Assembly (NCBI RefSeq): GCF_029392895.1
Contig: NZ_CP114200.1
Coordinates: forward strand, 2,511,001 to 2,575,000
From: Streptomyces sp. 71268
GTDB lineage: Bacteria > Actinomycetota > Actinomycetes > Streptomycetales > Streptomycetaceae
Length of the DNA stretch: 64,000 nt
Direction of reading: 5' to 3'
Position numbers and translations under genes: made by a program. The stretch's first letter is position 1. Every line of letters starts with the position of its first letter. Shown in pieces: positions 41,684-49,784 of the stretch. The notes beneath the pieces are model-generated. The model made no database searches, had not been told where the DNA came from, and saw nothing but the letters and a program-made list of their open reading frames with translations.

Positions 41684-43603
41684 TCAGGAGGCACCACGCA
41701 GGGGCGGCCAGTCGACGGGGGTCAGCACGTCCTCGACGGTCTCCGCGACGCAGTGTGCGGTCAGGCCGGCCTCGGCCAGCACCTCGTCGCGGCTGCCGTA
41801 CTCGCAGAAGCGCTGTAACAGGCCGAAGTCGCGCACGGGCGTGGTCACTCCCGCGTCGCGGAGGGCTTGGGTGATGGCGGAGCCGACGCCGCCGACGCGG
41901 CCGTTGTCCTCCACCGTGGCCACCAACTCGTGCTCGGCCGCCAACCCCACCAACGCGGAGTTCACCGGCTTCACCCACCGCGGGTCGACCACCGTCACCC
42001 CCACCCCACGCTCCGCCAACAACGCCGCCGCCTCCAAGGAGACCTGCGCCATCGCCCCCACCGACACCAACAACACCCGCGACACACCCTGCGGCCGCGC
42101 CAACACATCCAACCCACCCACCGACGCCACCGGCTCGATATCCGCACCCACCGAGCCCTTGGGATAACGCACCACCGTCGGCGCGTCCTCCACCTCCACC
42201 GCCTCCCGCAACAACGCCCGCAACCGCGCACCATCCCGCGGCGCCGCCACCCGCAACCCCGGCACCACCTGCAAAATCGACATGTCCCACATACCGTTGT
42301 GCGACGGCCCGTCATTACCCGTCGCACCCGCGCGATCCAACGCGAACGTCACCCCACACCCATGCAACGCCACATCCATCAACACCTGGTCAAAGGCCCG
42401 GTTGAGGAACGTCGCGTACACCGCCACCACCGGATGCACCCCACCAAGGGCCAACCCCGCCGCCGACGTCACCGCGTGCTGCTCCGCGATGCCGACGTCG
42501 AAGACCCGCTTGGGATACGCCTTGGCGAACGCCTCCAACCCCACCGCTCGCGACATCGCCGCCGTGATCCCGACGATGTCCTCCCGCTCACCACCGAGCC
42601 TGACCATCTCCTCCGAGAACACCGACGTCCACGACGGACCGGGGGCCGGTTCGGCCGGTCGGGGCGCGCGGGCGGGGCCCAGGGGCGTGGTGGTGGGCCC
42701 GGGGTCCGGGTCGCCACGGGTGACGCAGTGCACGACGGCGGGCCCACCGAGCGCCTTGGCCCGGCGTAACGCCACCTCTAACGCCACCGCGTCCTGGCCG
42801 TCCAGCGGCCCGAAGTAGCCGAAGCCCAGGTCGTCGAAGAGGCTACGGGGCGTCGGCCGGTGCCGTTCCTCGGCCCGGGCCCGCTCCGGTGGCGCCTGGA
42901 CCAGCGTGCCGCCACCGGAGGCGGCGGCGCCCGGCGGGGCGTCGGCCGGCGACCGCGCGGGGCGGTCGGGGACGGCGCGGCCGGGCGCGGGGCGTAGCAG
43001 CAGCCGGCGGTCGGTGAGTCCGTCGGCGGCGGGCGCGGGAGCGGGGGCGGGGACGGCCTCGTGGATCACGATCACCAGCGGCAGGTCGCGGCTGGCGGCC
43101 AGGTTGTTCAGGGCCTCCCAGGCCATGCCGCAGGCCAGCGCGTCCCAGTCGATCACCGCGACCACGTGCCGGTCGTGCAGGCCGCGCAGTCGGTGCGCCT
43201 TGGCGAAGCCGTCGGCGTAGGAGAGGGCGGTGGCCGTGCGGGCGTTCTCCACGGCCCCGTGCGGGGCCGCGTACCAGGTCGGTTCGGAGCGGTGGCGGCG
43301 CCGGGTGAAGTCCCTGCGCCCGGTGAGCAGTTCGTGGACGTACGCCTGGCGCCCGGTGTCCCACACCAGGCGGTCGCGCGGCGCGTCGAAGACCCGGTGC
43401 AGTGCGAGCGTCAGCTCCACCACGCCCAGATCGGGCCCGAGGTGCCCGGCCTGGCGCGGCACCGCCCGCCCGATGAACTCCCTGATCTCCGCGGCCAGCC
43501 CGGGGAGCCGGGACGCGGGGACGGCCCGCAGGGTGTCGGGGCCGGAGAGGGTGTCGAGCAGCGGTGCCACGGCCGGGCGCGGCCCGTCAGGGCGCAGGGT
43601 CAA
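41684..43603 (-). CDS. DXS-like (1-deoxyxylulose-5-phosphate synthase family) protein with destroyed thiamine-binding site
   Basis: A 639-residue protein aligned end to end with DXS, but a mosaic. The C-terminal half is near canonical (DVGIAEQHAVTSAAG with Glu374, FLNRAFDQVLMD, GPSHNGMWDMSIL). The N-terminal half keeps GHLGPDLG (His54) but loses the rest. The Mg/thiamine motif GDG is DWD at 152-154, the paired NDN is HEA at 181-183, DTGHQ is DTGRQ (Arg85) and the SHAST histidine is Arg122. A Pro/Ala-rich insert follows (about 184-260). Normal DXS catalysis is hard to imagine. Three TTA codons (42779, 42767 and 41816) imply bldA control. Codon use switches near 42640, matching the switch in conservation, so a recombinant origin is likely. 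It begins at TTG 43603, with GAGGT upstream, overlapping the small unknown gene. It is the last gene of the seven-gene operon. Confidence 0.88.
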   Translation of the reverse strand: MTLRPDGPRPAVAPLLDTLSGPDTLRAVPASRLPGLAAEIREFIGRAVPRQAGHLGPDLGVVELTLALHRVFDAPRDRLVWDTGRQAYVHELLTGRRDFTRRRHRSEPTWYAAPHGAVENARTATALSYADGFAKAHRLRGLHDRHVVAVIDWDALACGMAWEALNNLAASRDLPLVIVIHEAVPAPAPAPAADGLTDRRLLLRPAPGRAVPDRPARSPADAPPGAAASGGGTLVQAPPERARAEERHRPTPRSLFDDLGFGYFGPLDGQDAVALEVALRRAKALGGPAVVHCVTRGDPDPGPTTTPLGPARAPRPAEPAPGPSWTSVFSEEMVRLGGEREDIVGITAAMSRAVGLEAFAKAYPKRVFDVGIAEQHAVTSAAGLALGGVHPVVAVYATFLNRAFDQVLMDVALHGCGVTFALDRAGATGNDGPSHNGMWDMSILQVVPGLRVAAPRDGARLRALLREAVEVEDAPTVVRYPKGSVGADIEPVASVGGLDVLARPQGVSRVLLVSVGAMAQVSLEAAALLAERGVGVTVVDPRWVKPVNSALVGLAAEHELVATVEDNGRVGGVGSAITQALRDAGVTTPVRDFGLLQRFCEYGSRDEVLAEAGLTAHCVAETVEDVLTPVDWPPLRGAS

Positions 43604-43994
43604 AGCGCACCTCCATCTCGGGCTGTAGCCCGAGATCCGGCCCCGACGCCGTCTTGTCGACGTTGATCAGGATGTTGTAGTGGTTCGGGTAGTGGCAGGA
43701 GTCGAAGCCGAGCACGGTGCCGACCAGGTGGCCGTTGATGCGCACCTCGTCGCCCCGGTCGATGACGCCGCCACGGGCCAGCTCCACGAAGCCGAGGAAG
43801 CCGACCCGGTCGATGACGGCGCCGGTGCTGGTGTCGTCGTGGTCGGTGGTGACCAGCTCGTGCACCTCCTCACGGCGCACGCAGCGGCTGGCGAACTCGG
43901 TCAGCTCCATGCCCCGGTCGTCCCGCTTGTGCGTGAGGATCTTGACGAGTTCGCCGGTCACGGGGCGCTTGGCACCGTCTTCCGCGGGGTTCAT
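43587..43994 (-). CDS. Small conserved-looking protein of unknown function
   Basis: A 135-residue soluble protein that I do not assign to a characterised family. The N-terminal part is charged (GELVKILTHKRDDRGMELTE). The middle has REEVHELVTTDHDDTSTGAVIDRVGFLGFVEL. The C-terminal part looks like a small beta-barrel (GDEVRINGHLVGTVLGFD, then HYPNHYNILI). The ATG overlaps the upstream oxidoreductase stop (ATGA) and its 3' end overlaps the DXS-like start by 17 nt, so it is made in fixed ratio with both. The conserved-looking CHYPNHYNI patch and its place in a metabolic operon suggest an enzyme or a partner subunit, not a regulator. This is inference. Confidence 0.8.
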   Translation of the reverse strand: MNPAEDGAKRPVTGELVKILTHKRDDRGMELTEFASRCVRREEVHELVTTDHDDTSTGAVIDRVGFLGFVELARGGVIDRGDEVRINGHLVGTVLGFDSCHYPNHYNILINVDKTASGPDLGLQPEMEVRFDPAP

Positions 43995-44959
43995 CGGGCG
44001 CCTCCATCGGCGTGCCGCACGGTGGTGTTCTCGCTGCCGGCGCCGGCCGCCCCGGCCTCGCGCCGGTAGACGTCGGCCACCAGTTCCAGGGCGGCCAGGC
44101 CGCCGTGGCTTCGGTCCTCGCCCGCGCGCACGGCGGAGGCGAAGTCGCGCAGCACGCCCACGTACTCGTGCCACAGCGAGGTCTTGAACCCGTCGTGGCC
44201 GCCGAGCATGTCGGCGACGAGCACGGTGCCGTCGGCCAGGGTGAGTTCGACGTCCTTGGTCTCGCCGGGGTAGGCCCAGTCGAGCAGCACCCGCGCCGTC
44301 GCGCCCGACTCGGCGCGCAGTTCGACGGTGGCCTGTCGGTCGGTGCCCTGCGCGTCCCGTACGACCTTGGAGTCGGTGACCGTGACCTCGCCGACGATCT
44401 GCCGGACGGTGTCGAAGGCGTTGGGCCCGTTGTCGGCCACGCACCCGCCGCCGCAGCGCTCCGGGTCCAGGTACCAGTGGTCGTCGCCGGCGTGCTCCTC
44501 GATCATCTCCAGGTAGCGCACGGTCACGTGCCGGAGTTCGGCGCCGGCCGGGACGCGGGCGATGAGGTCCAGGACGTTGTCGTTGTAGCGGCGGTGGAAG
44601 GAGGTGAAGAGGACCACGCCCTTCTCGCGGGCCGCGCGGACCAGCTCGCGGCCGTCCTCGACCCGGGTGGCCAGCGGCTTCTCCACGCAGACCGGCAGCC
44701 CTGCGGCGATGAGGTCGCCACAGACCAGGGCGTGTACGTCGTTGGGCACGTTGACCACGACGGCGTCCAGGCCACCGGCGGCGATCATGTCCCGGTAGTC
44801 GGCGAAGGTGGGCACCTTCCCCTCGAACGGGGCCAGCGCGTCGGCCCGCAGGTCGCACACGGCCGCCAGCTCCACGTCGGGCAGCTCGTCGAACGCCTTC
44901 ACGTAGAAGCGCGAGATGACGCCGAGTCCGACGATTCCCACGCGCAGCGCGCCACTCAT
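43991..44959 (-). CDS. Gfo/Idh/MocA-family oxidoreductase (second of two)
   Basis: A 322-residue NAD(P)-dependent sugar or inositol dehydrogenase-type enzyme. The N-terminal Rossmann domain has VGIVGLGVISRFY. The hallmark catalytic VEKPLA is near residue 95. The C-terminal beta-sheet domain has CVADNGPNAFDTVR, where the family's usual DxGxHxxD His is Asn. Oxidation or reduction of a sugar or cyclitol ring hydroxyl is expected. The ATG overlaps the LDH2 stop (ATGA), and its own stop overlaps the next gene. With a second, distant paralogue in the operon, two separate redox steps are likely. Confidence 0.9.
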   Translation of the reverse strand: MSGALRVGIVGLGVISRFYVKAFDELPDVELAAVCDLRADALAPFEGKVPTFADYRDMIAAGGLDAVVVNVPNDVHALVCGDLIAAGLPVCVEKPLATRVEDGRELVRAAREKGVVLFTSFHRRYNDNVLDLIARVPAGAELRHVTVRYLEMIEEHAGDDHWYLDPERCGGGCVADNGPNAFDTVRQIVGEVTVTDSKVVRDAQGTDRQATVELRAESGATARVLLDWAYPGETKDVELTLADGTVLVADMLGGHDGFKTSLWHEYVGVLRDFASAVRAGEDRSHGGLAALELVADVYRREAGAAGAGSENTTVRHADGGAR

Positions 44960-46092
44960 GCGTCCACTCCAACCGGGACCTCAAGGCCCCATCGTTCGGC
45001 GACCTCGCGCAGTTCTCCGTAGAGCGCGGGCGTGATCGGTACGCCGCCGGCCCGGGCGGCCTCGGCGGTGGCGGCCTCGCGGGCGCCGGGGTAGCTCACG
45101 GGCTGGGCCGGGTCGATCGGCGGGCAGTCCAGCAGCGACTGGAAGAGGCCACCCGCCTGGGAGAGGAAGCCCTCCACCGGGCGCAGCGCGCCCGGTGCGA
45201 CCACGATGGCCAGGATGCCGATGTCGTCGTCGCGTCCGGAGGGGCCGCCGGTGCCCTCGTACGCCTCGGGCGCGGGGCCGAGCCCGGCGCCGGGGACGAG
45301 CGCGGCCAACACCTCGACCAGCAGGGCGAGGCCGTACCCCTTGTACGCGCCGGTCTCCGGGCGCCCGCCGAGCCAGGTCGGGAAGCCGTCGCCGCGGTCG
45401 AGCGCGTGCGGGTCGGTGACCGGCTGGCCCTGCGCGTCGGTCAGCCAGCCCTCGGGTATGGACTGGCCCGCGCGCGCCGCCTGGCGGATCTTGCCGGTGG
45501 GCACGGCCGTGGTGGACATGTCCAGGCAGTACGGGGGCAGGTCGGGGCCGGCCGGGGACGCGATGCTCATCGGGTTGGTGCCGAGCATGGCGACCTTGCC
45601 ACCCGGCGGCCTGGCGATGCGCTGGCCGCCGCAGTTGGAGGCCAGGATGCCGACCATGTCGCGCTCGGCGGCGCGCAGCGTGTGGTGGCCGGCGCAGCCG
45701 AAGTGGGTGGCGTCGCGCACCGAGACCAGGCCGATGCCGTACTCGGCGGCCCGGTCGGCGGCCAGGTCGATCGCCTCGCTGGCCAGCCACAGGCCGAGGC
45801 CCTTCTTGCCGTCCAGGAGCACGGAGGCGCCCTTGTCGGCGAGCACCTCGGGCTCGGCGTCCGGCTCGACCCGCTTGTCGTCGAAGAGCGGCAGGTAGAG
45901 CCGGGTCAGGTTGGTGAGGCCGTGGGAGCGCATGCCGGCCAGGTCCCCGTAGACCAGGGCCTTAGCGGCGGTGCGGGCGCGGCCGGTGGGCACGCCGCAG
46001 GCGGCGAAGACGTCGGCGGCGAAGCCGACCAGGTCCTCGTACGCGACGCGCGGGGCGCTCTCCTCGGCTGCTTGGGGCGACGCAGGTGTCAT
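44956..46092 (-). CDS. Malate/L-lactate dehydrogenase (LDH2)-family oxidoreductase
   Basis: A 378-residue NAD(P)-dependent enzyme of the LDH2/YiaK/DpkA fold, unrelated to classical LDH. Typical motifs are MRSHGLTNLTR (substrate-binding His), ATHFGCAGHHTL (catalytic His), ASNCGGQRIARPPGG, GTNPMSIA and GAYKGYGLALLVE. Members reduce 2-oxoacids, 2,3-diketogulonate or cyclic imino acids such as piperideine-2-carboxylate; the substrate here is unknown. The ATG at 46092 has GGAAGG upstream and lies 16 nt after the M20 gene. It overlaps the next oxidoreductase. In this setting a 2-oxoacid or imine reduction on a sugar-derived acid is a reasonable guess. Confidence 0.92.
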   Translation of the reverse strand: MTPASPQAAEESAPRVAYEDLVGFAADVFAACGVPTGRARTAAKALVYGDLAGMRSHGLTNLTRLYLPLFDDKRVEPDAEPEVLADKGASVLLDGKKGLGLWLASEAIDLAADRAAEYGIGLVSVRDATHFGCAGHHTLRAAERDMVGILASNCGGQRIARPPGGKVAMLGTNPMSIASPAGPDLPPYCLDMSTTAVPTGKIRQAARAGQSIPEGWLTDAQGQPVTDPHALDRGDGFPTWLGGRPETGAYKGYGLALLVEVLAALVPGAGLGPAPEAYEGTGGPSGRDDDIGILAIVVAPGALRPVEGFLSQAGGLFQSLLDCPPIDPAQPVSYPGAREAATAEAARAGGVPITPALYGELREVAERWGLEVPVGVDA

Positions 46093-46108
46093 GACCTTCC
46101 GTTCCTGG

Positions 46109-47560
46109 CTAGGCGGTGCGGCTGGTGCTGCCGGCGGGGGTGGTGGCGCCCGCGGGCTGGTCGGGCGTCGTGGCGGCCGGGGCGGGCGGGTCGCCGGCCT
46201 CGCTGGCCCGGGCGAAGGAGGTGAGCAGCGCGCGGACGCCGGTGGCGAAGGACTCCAGGTCCGCGAGGTCGGCGTGTTCGCCGTCCGCGTGCGCGCCGTT
46301 GGCGTCGAGGTCGCCGGGCCCGTAGACGACGGTGTACGCGCCGGGCACGTCGTGCGTCCAGATGGCGTCGCAGGTGAACGCGTCGGCGTCGGCCGGCGCG
46401 TAGCGCAGCCCGGCGCCCTCGGTGAGCAGGCGCTCGGCCCACGGGTCGGTGCTGGCCAGCGCCGGCAGGCCGCGCTTGAGCCAGTCGAGCCGGGTGACCC
46501 GGGCCGCCTCGCGGGCGGTGAGGGCGAAGTCGGGCAGGTCGGCGAAGGTCTCGGTGAAGCTGGCGAGCCCGGCGCGCAGTTCGTCCTCGAGCGCCTGTTG
46601 CAGGGCGCGCCCGGCCTCCGTGGTCGGGTAGGCGAGGTTGAGCAGCAGGTGGCCGCTGCCGTACACCTTGTTGTGCAGGGTGCCGGTGTGCAGGCCGGCG
46701 ACGCAGACCCGGCCGCCGGGCACTCGCCCGGGCAGGCGTCGGGCCAGGTGCTGGGCGAGGTGGCCGAGGAGGACGGTGGCGTTGTGGCCGCCGCCCGGCC
46801 GGTCGTCGATGGAGTCCTGGCCCGCGACGGATATTCGGGCGGTGGCCGCCGCGGTCGAGCGCGGCAGCAGGAGCTGGCGGGTGGGCTCACAGAAGACGTT
46901 GAGCCGCCCGGTGTAGCCGGCCGCCACCAGTGGGCGGGTGCCGAAGACGCCCATGGCGCCGCCCTCCTCGCCGGCGACGAGCTGGACGAGCACGCCGACG
47001 CGTTCGCCGAGCGCGGGCACCGCGGCGCGGGCCGCGCGCAACCCGGCGAGCAGGGCGACGGCGGGGCCCTTGGCGTCGATGGCGCCACGGCCGTGGAAGC
47101 GGCCGTCGGCGTAGCGGGGCGGCTCGAAGCCCGCGACGGTGTCCAGGTGGACGTTGAACATCACCGTCCGTTCGGGCGGCAGCTCGGGGCCGAGCCGCAG
47201 CACCATGCTGGGCTGGCACTCCAGGAAGTCGGGCGTGGCCGCCGCGGCCTCGCGCACGGTGACGGGCACGCCGTCGAGTTCGAGCACGGCCGGGTCGGCG
47301 GCGGCGTGGTGCACGACGGTGAAGCCGAGTTCGGCCGCGGCCTCCGCGTACGCGCGCTGGGCCGCCCACAGCTGCGGGCGCGGTCCGTCCGGGCCCACCT
47401 CCAGCGGGCCGGCGGTGGGCAGTCCGATCAGGCGCAGCAGCAGTTCGCGCTCGGCCGTCGTCAGGGTGACGTCGGCGGCGCCGGCTGCCTCGCCGGAGCG
47501 TGCGCCGGCGGATGTGGTGGGGCGTTCGGTGAGCGGGTCCCGCGCCGGGGCGTCGGTCAC
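46109..47560 (-). CDS. M20-family metallo-amidohydrolase (ArgE/DapE-like)
   Basis: A 483-residue di-zinc amidohydrolase. The ligands all appear intact: HLDTVAG (His and general-base-side Asp), GAIDAKGP (bridging Asp), GEEGG (catalytic Glu pair), FCEPT (Glu) and a distal His near GAHADGEH. Family members remove acyl groups from amines (acetylornithine, succinyl-DAP) or cleave dipeptides. In a pathway containing aminotransferases and a possible N-acetyl nucleotide sugar, a deacetylase or deprotecting step is plausible. The GTG at 47560 overlaps the previous stop as GTGA, so it is translationally coupled. The N-terminal 35 residues and the C-terminal 35 residues are low-complexity. Confidence 0.92.
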   Translation of the reverse strand: MTDAPARDPLTERPTTSAGARSGEAAGAADVTLTTAERELLLRLIGLPTAGPLEVGPDGPRPQLWAAQRAYAEAAAELGFTVVHHAAADPAVLELDGVPVTVREAAAATPDFLECQPSMVLRLGPELPPERTVMFNVHLDTVAGFEPPRYADGRFHGRGAIDAKGPAVALLAGLRAARAAVPALGERVGVLVQLVAGEEGGAMGVFGTRPLVAAGYTGRLNVFCEPTRQLLLPRSTAAATARISVAGQDSIDDRPGGGHNATVLLGHLAQHLARRLPGRVPGGRVCVAGLHTGTLHNKVYGSGHLLLNLAYPTTEAGRALQQALEDELRAGLASFTETFADLPDFALTAREAARVTRLDWLKRGLPALASTDPWAERLLTEGAGLRYAPADADAFTCDAIWTHDVPGAYTVVYGPGDLDANGAHADGEHADLADLESFATGVRALLTSFARASEAGDPPAPAATTPDQPAGATTPAGSTSRTA

Positions 47561-48450
47561 GCGCGCTCCCCCGCGAGCCGTGCGACCATCCGCTCCAGGG
47601 CCCGGCCGTACTCCACGAACGCGTCCACGCCGTCCTTGCCCTCGGTGGCCAGCGACTCGTGCGGGCGCACGTTGATGTGCGGCTCGATGGACCACACGCC
47701 GGTGTAGCCCCGGTCGAGGAGGTAGCGCAGCGAGTCCTCGACGCGGCAGCGCCCGTCGCCGGGCAGCAGGTAGCTGGCGTCCTCCGGGGTGCCGACGGCG
47801 TCCTTGATGTGCACGTGCTCGACGTACGGGGCGATCGTCGGGAGCAGGTCGTACGCCTCGTAGTCGTAGGCCACGCCGTTGCCGACGTCGAAGAGCAGGC
47901 GCAGCGCGGGGCTGTCGACCTCGGTCAGCAGCTCCCGCATGCGGGCGGCCTCGGTGCCGGCCCAGCCGGCGCAGTTCTCGTGCAGCAGGACGAGGCCGGC
48001 CTCCTCGGCGCGGGCGGCGAGCTTGCCCATCCGGGTGAGCACCTCCTGCCGCCAGTCGGCCTCGGAGAGCCCGTCGTTGGGGTAGGACATGACGCGCACG
48101 TAGCGGGTGCCGAGGCGGTGGCAGCGGTCGCCGAGGGCGTCGAGTTCGCGCAGGTCGGCGTCGAAGTCGGCGGTGATGGGCCGGCCCCAGTTGGCGATGC
48201 GGGAGTCCACGCAGGTCACCGTGAGGTCGGCGGCCGCGAGCCGGTCGACCAGGCGCTCGAAGGCGGCGTCGTCGAGGTCGGCCACCGCTGTGCCGTCCAC
48301 GTTGCGCAGCTCGATGTGGCCCCAGCCGAGCGTGGTGAGCGCGCTGATCTGCTCGTCGAGCGAGGCGCCCGCCTCGTCGCCGATCCCGCACAGCGTGATC
48401 CCCGGCGGCACCGCGGTGCCCGCGCTGGTCCCGGTGGCGTCAACCGACAT
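47557..48450 (-). CDS. Xylose-isomerase-like TIM-barrel protein (sugar phosphate isomerase/epimerase family)
   Basis: A 297-residue AP-endonuclease-2-type TIM barrel. Metal ligands and catalytic residues are in place: Glu in LLHENCAGW, Asp in LFDVGNG, His in VEHVHIKDA and the final Glu in SIEPH. Family members interconvert ketoses and aldoses, epimerise keto sugars (UlaE, IolE/IolI) or dehydrate 3-dehydroshikimate (AsbF/QuiC). The alternatives cannot be separated here. The ATG at 48450 lies inside the end of the upstream oxidoreductase. The pairing with a Gfo/Idh/MocA enzyme on each side resembles inositol-type (Iol) catabolic logic turned to biosynthesis. Confidence 0.9.
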   Translation of the reverse strand: MSVDATGTSAGTAVPPGITLCGIGDEAGASLDEQISALTTLGWGHIELRNVDGTAVADLDDAAFERLVDRLAAADLTVTCVDSRIANWGRPITADFDADLRELDALGDRCHRLGTRYVRVMSYPNDGLSEADWRQEVLTRMGKLAARAEEAGLVLLHENCAGWAGTEAARMRELLTEVDSPALRLLFDVGNGVAYDYEAYDLLPTIAPYVEHVHIKDAVGTPEDASYLLPGDGRCRVEDSLRYLLDRGYTGVWSIEPHINVRPHESLATEGKDGVDAFVEYGRALERMVARLAGERA

Positions 48451-49561
48451 GGATGCTCCCGTTCTTCGTGGACGTGACCTGCTCCCCGGCCGCGGTCGGG
48501 CGCTCGTGCGCCGCCGGGCCGGCCGTCGTCGGCGCGGCGTCCGGTTCGGCCGCGGCGGCGTGTTGCTTGGCGCTCTCCAGGACCCGCACGACCTGGGCCT
48601 GGAGCTCGAAGTCGGCCGTGAAGTCGGTGCGCGCGGCGAACCCCCGGTAGGTGTCGAGGAGACAGGCGTCCAGGGCGTCGTCCTGGAAGATCTCGTACTC
48701 CTCGGGCAGCCCGATGGGGGTCACCCGCAGATGGGCGAAGTTGTCCTCGCCGCTGACCGGGTAGTGGCCGATCGCCCGGCCCGCGTCGAAGTCGAGCACC
48801 ATGCTGCGCTCGCGCACCGGGGAGACCAGGTCGGAGACGATACGCGTGGTGGCGCCCGCGTCGTGCGCCAGCGTCAGTTCGGCGGTGCCCATCCGGGGCA
48901 CGACGCGGTCGCCGCAGATGGCGTCGGACCAGGCGGCGTCGGTGACCGTGCCGCCGCCGGCCAGCCGCAGGGCGACGCCGACCGAGTGCGGCAGCTCCAC
49001 GTCGAAGGCGGTGGGGTGGCTCGGGGTGGACAGCGAGCGGCGCAACCGGGGCTTGTGCTGGCGCACGGTGACGCGGCGCAGCGCGCCGAGCCGGCCGGAG
49101 CGCACGGTCTCGCTCAGCCGCGCGGTCAGCGTGCTGTGCAACCAGGGCGCGACGACGGCGAGCCGCAGGCCGTACGCGTCCCGCACGGCGCGGGTCTCGG
49201 CGACGGCCTCGCTGTCGACCCCGAGCGGCTTCTCGACCAGGAACTGGGTGAAGCCCAGCTCGGCGAGGTCGCGCAGCACCTCGGCGCGGTGGCCCGGGGG
49301 CGTGCACAGGTGGACGACGGTGGTCCTGGGGTCCAGCCGGGCGCGCGCCTCGGCGAGCGTGCCCACGGTGACCAGTCCGGGCGTCGCCTGGCCGGCCGGC
49401 AGGGGCGCCAGGTCGAAGCCGACCGGCGGGGCGGCGGCGAAGACGGAGCCGGCGACTGTGTTGTCACCGCCGGCACCGGCGTCCTGTCGCAGACGGCGGA
49501 GCACCGGCAGATGCAGCTCTCGTCCTGACCGTCCCAGCCCGACGAGCAGTGTGTGCAGCAC
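48440..49561 (-). CDS. Gfo/Idh/MocA-family oxidoreductase (first gene of the seven-gene operon)
   Basis: A 373-residue NAD(P)-binding oxidoreductase: TLLVGLGRSGRELHLPVLRR forms the Rossmann turn and VEKPLGVD the catalytic Lys motif, with FDVELPHSVGVALRL in the sheet domain carrying His. It is only distantly related to the second such enzyme in the operon. I start at GTG 49561, since GAGGAG lies 6 nt upstream and homology starts immediately; a longer frame to 49675 adds an Arg-rich tail that overlaps the operator. It opens the operon oxidoreductase, TIM barrel, M20, LDH2, oxidoreductase, unknown protein, DXS-like, in which almost every junction overlaps. Confidence 0.88.
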   Translation of the reverse strand: MLHTLLVGLGRSGRELHLPVLRRLRQDAGAGGDNTVAGSVFAAAPPVGFDLAPLPAGQATPGLVTVGTLAEARARLDPRTTVVHLCTPPGHRAEVLRDLAELGFTQFLVEKPLGVDSEAVAETRAVRDAYGLRLAVVAPWLHSTLTARLSETVRSGRLGALRRVTVRQHKPRLRRSLSTPSHPTAFDVELPHSVGVALRLAGGGTVTDAAWSDAICGDRVVPRMGTAELTLAHDAGATTRIVSDLVSPVRERSMVLDFDAGRAIGHYPVSGEDNFAHLRVTPIGLPEEYEIFQDDALDACLLDTYRGFAARTDFTADFELQAQVVRVLESAKQHAAAAEPDAAPTTAGPAAHERPTAAGEQVTSTKNGSIHVG

Positions 49562-49675
49562 CGCGAACTCCTCATGGATGCGCGTAGCGGGGCGACCACC
49601 GTACGCGAGGCGTGACCTGCGGGTCCTTAGCAGATAACTGCCTGGATTACCCCTTGGCCCGCACTCTCTTGCCAT

Positions 49676-49689
49676 GGCAGGGACTTGCC
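49676..49689. promoter_or_regulatory. Operator-like palindrome between the seven-gene operon and the methyltransferase
   Basis: GGCAGGGACTTGCC matches GGCAAGNNCTTGCC at 11 of 12 fixed positions. It lies in the short divergent promoter region (49562-49784), just beside the palindrome TGCCATGGCA. It could control both directions. Confidence 0.6.
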
Positions 49690-49784
49690 CGGCTTCCTAG
49701 CCTGAGCCCCACACAAGCTGGGCGTGGGCGGCAGCGGAACGAGGTCCACGGAGGATACGAGGTCCACGGAGGGCGAAGAACGAT

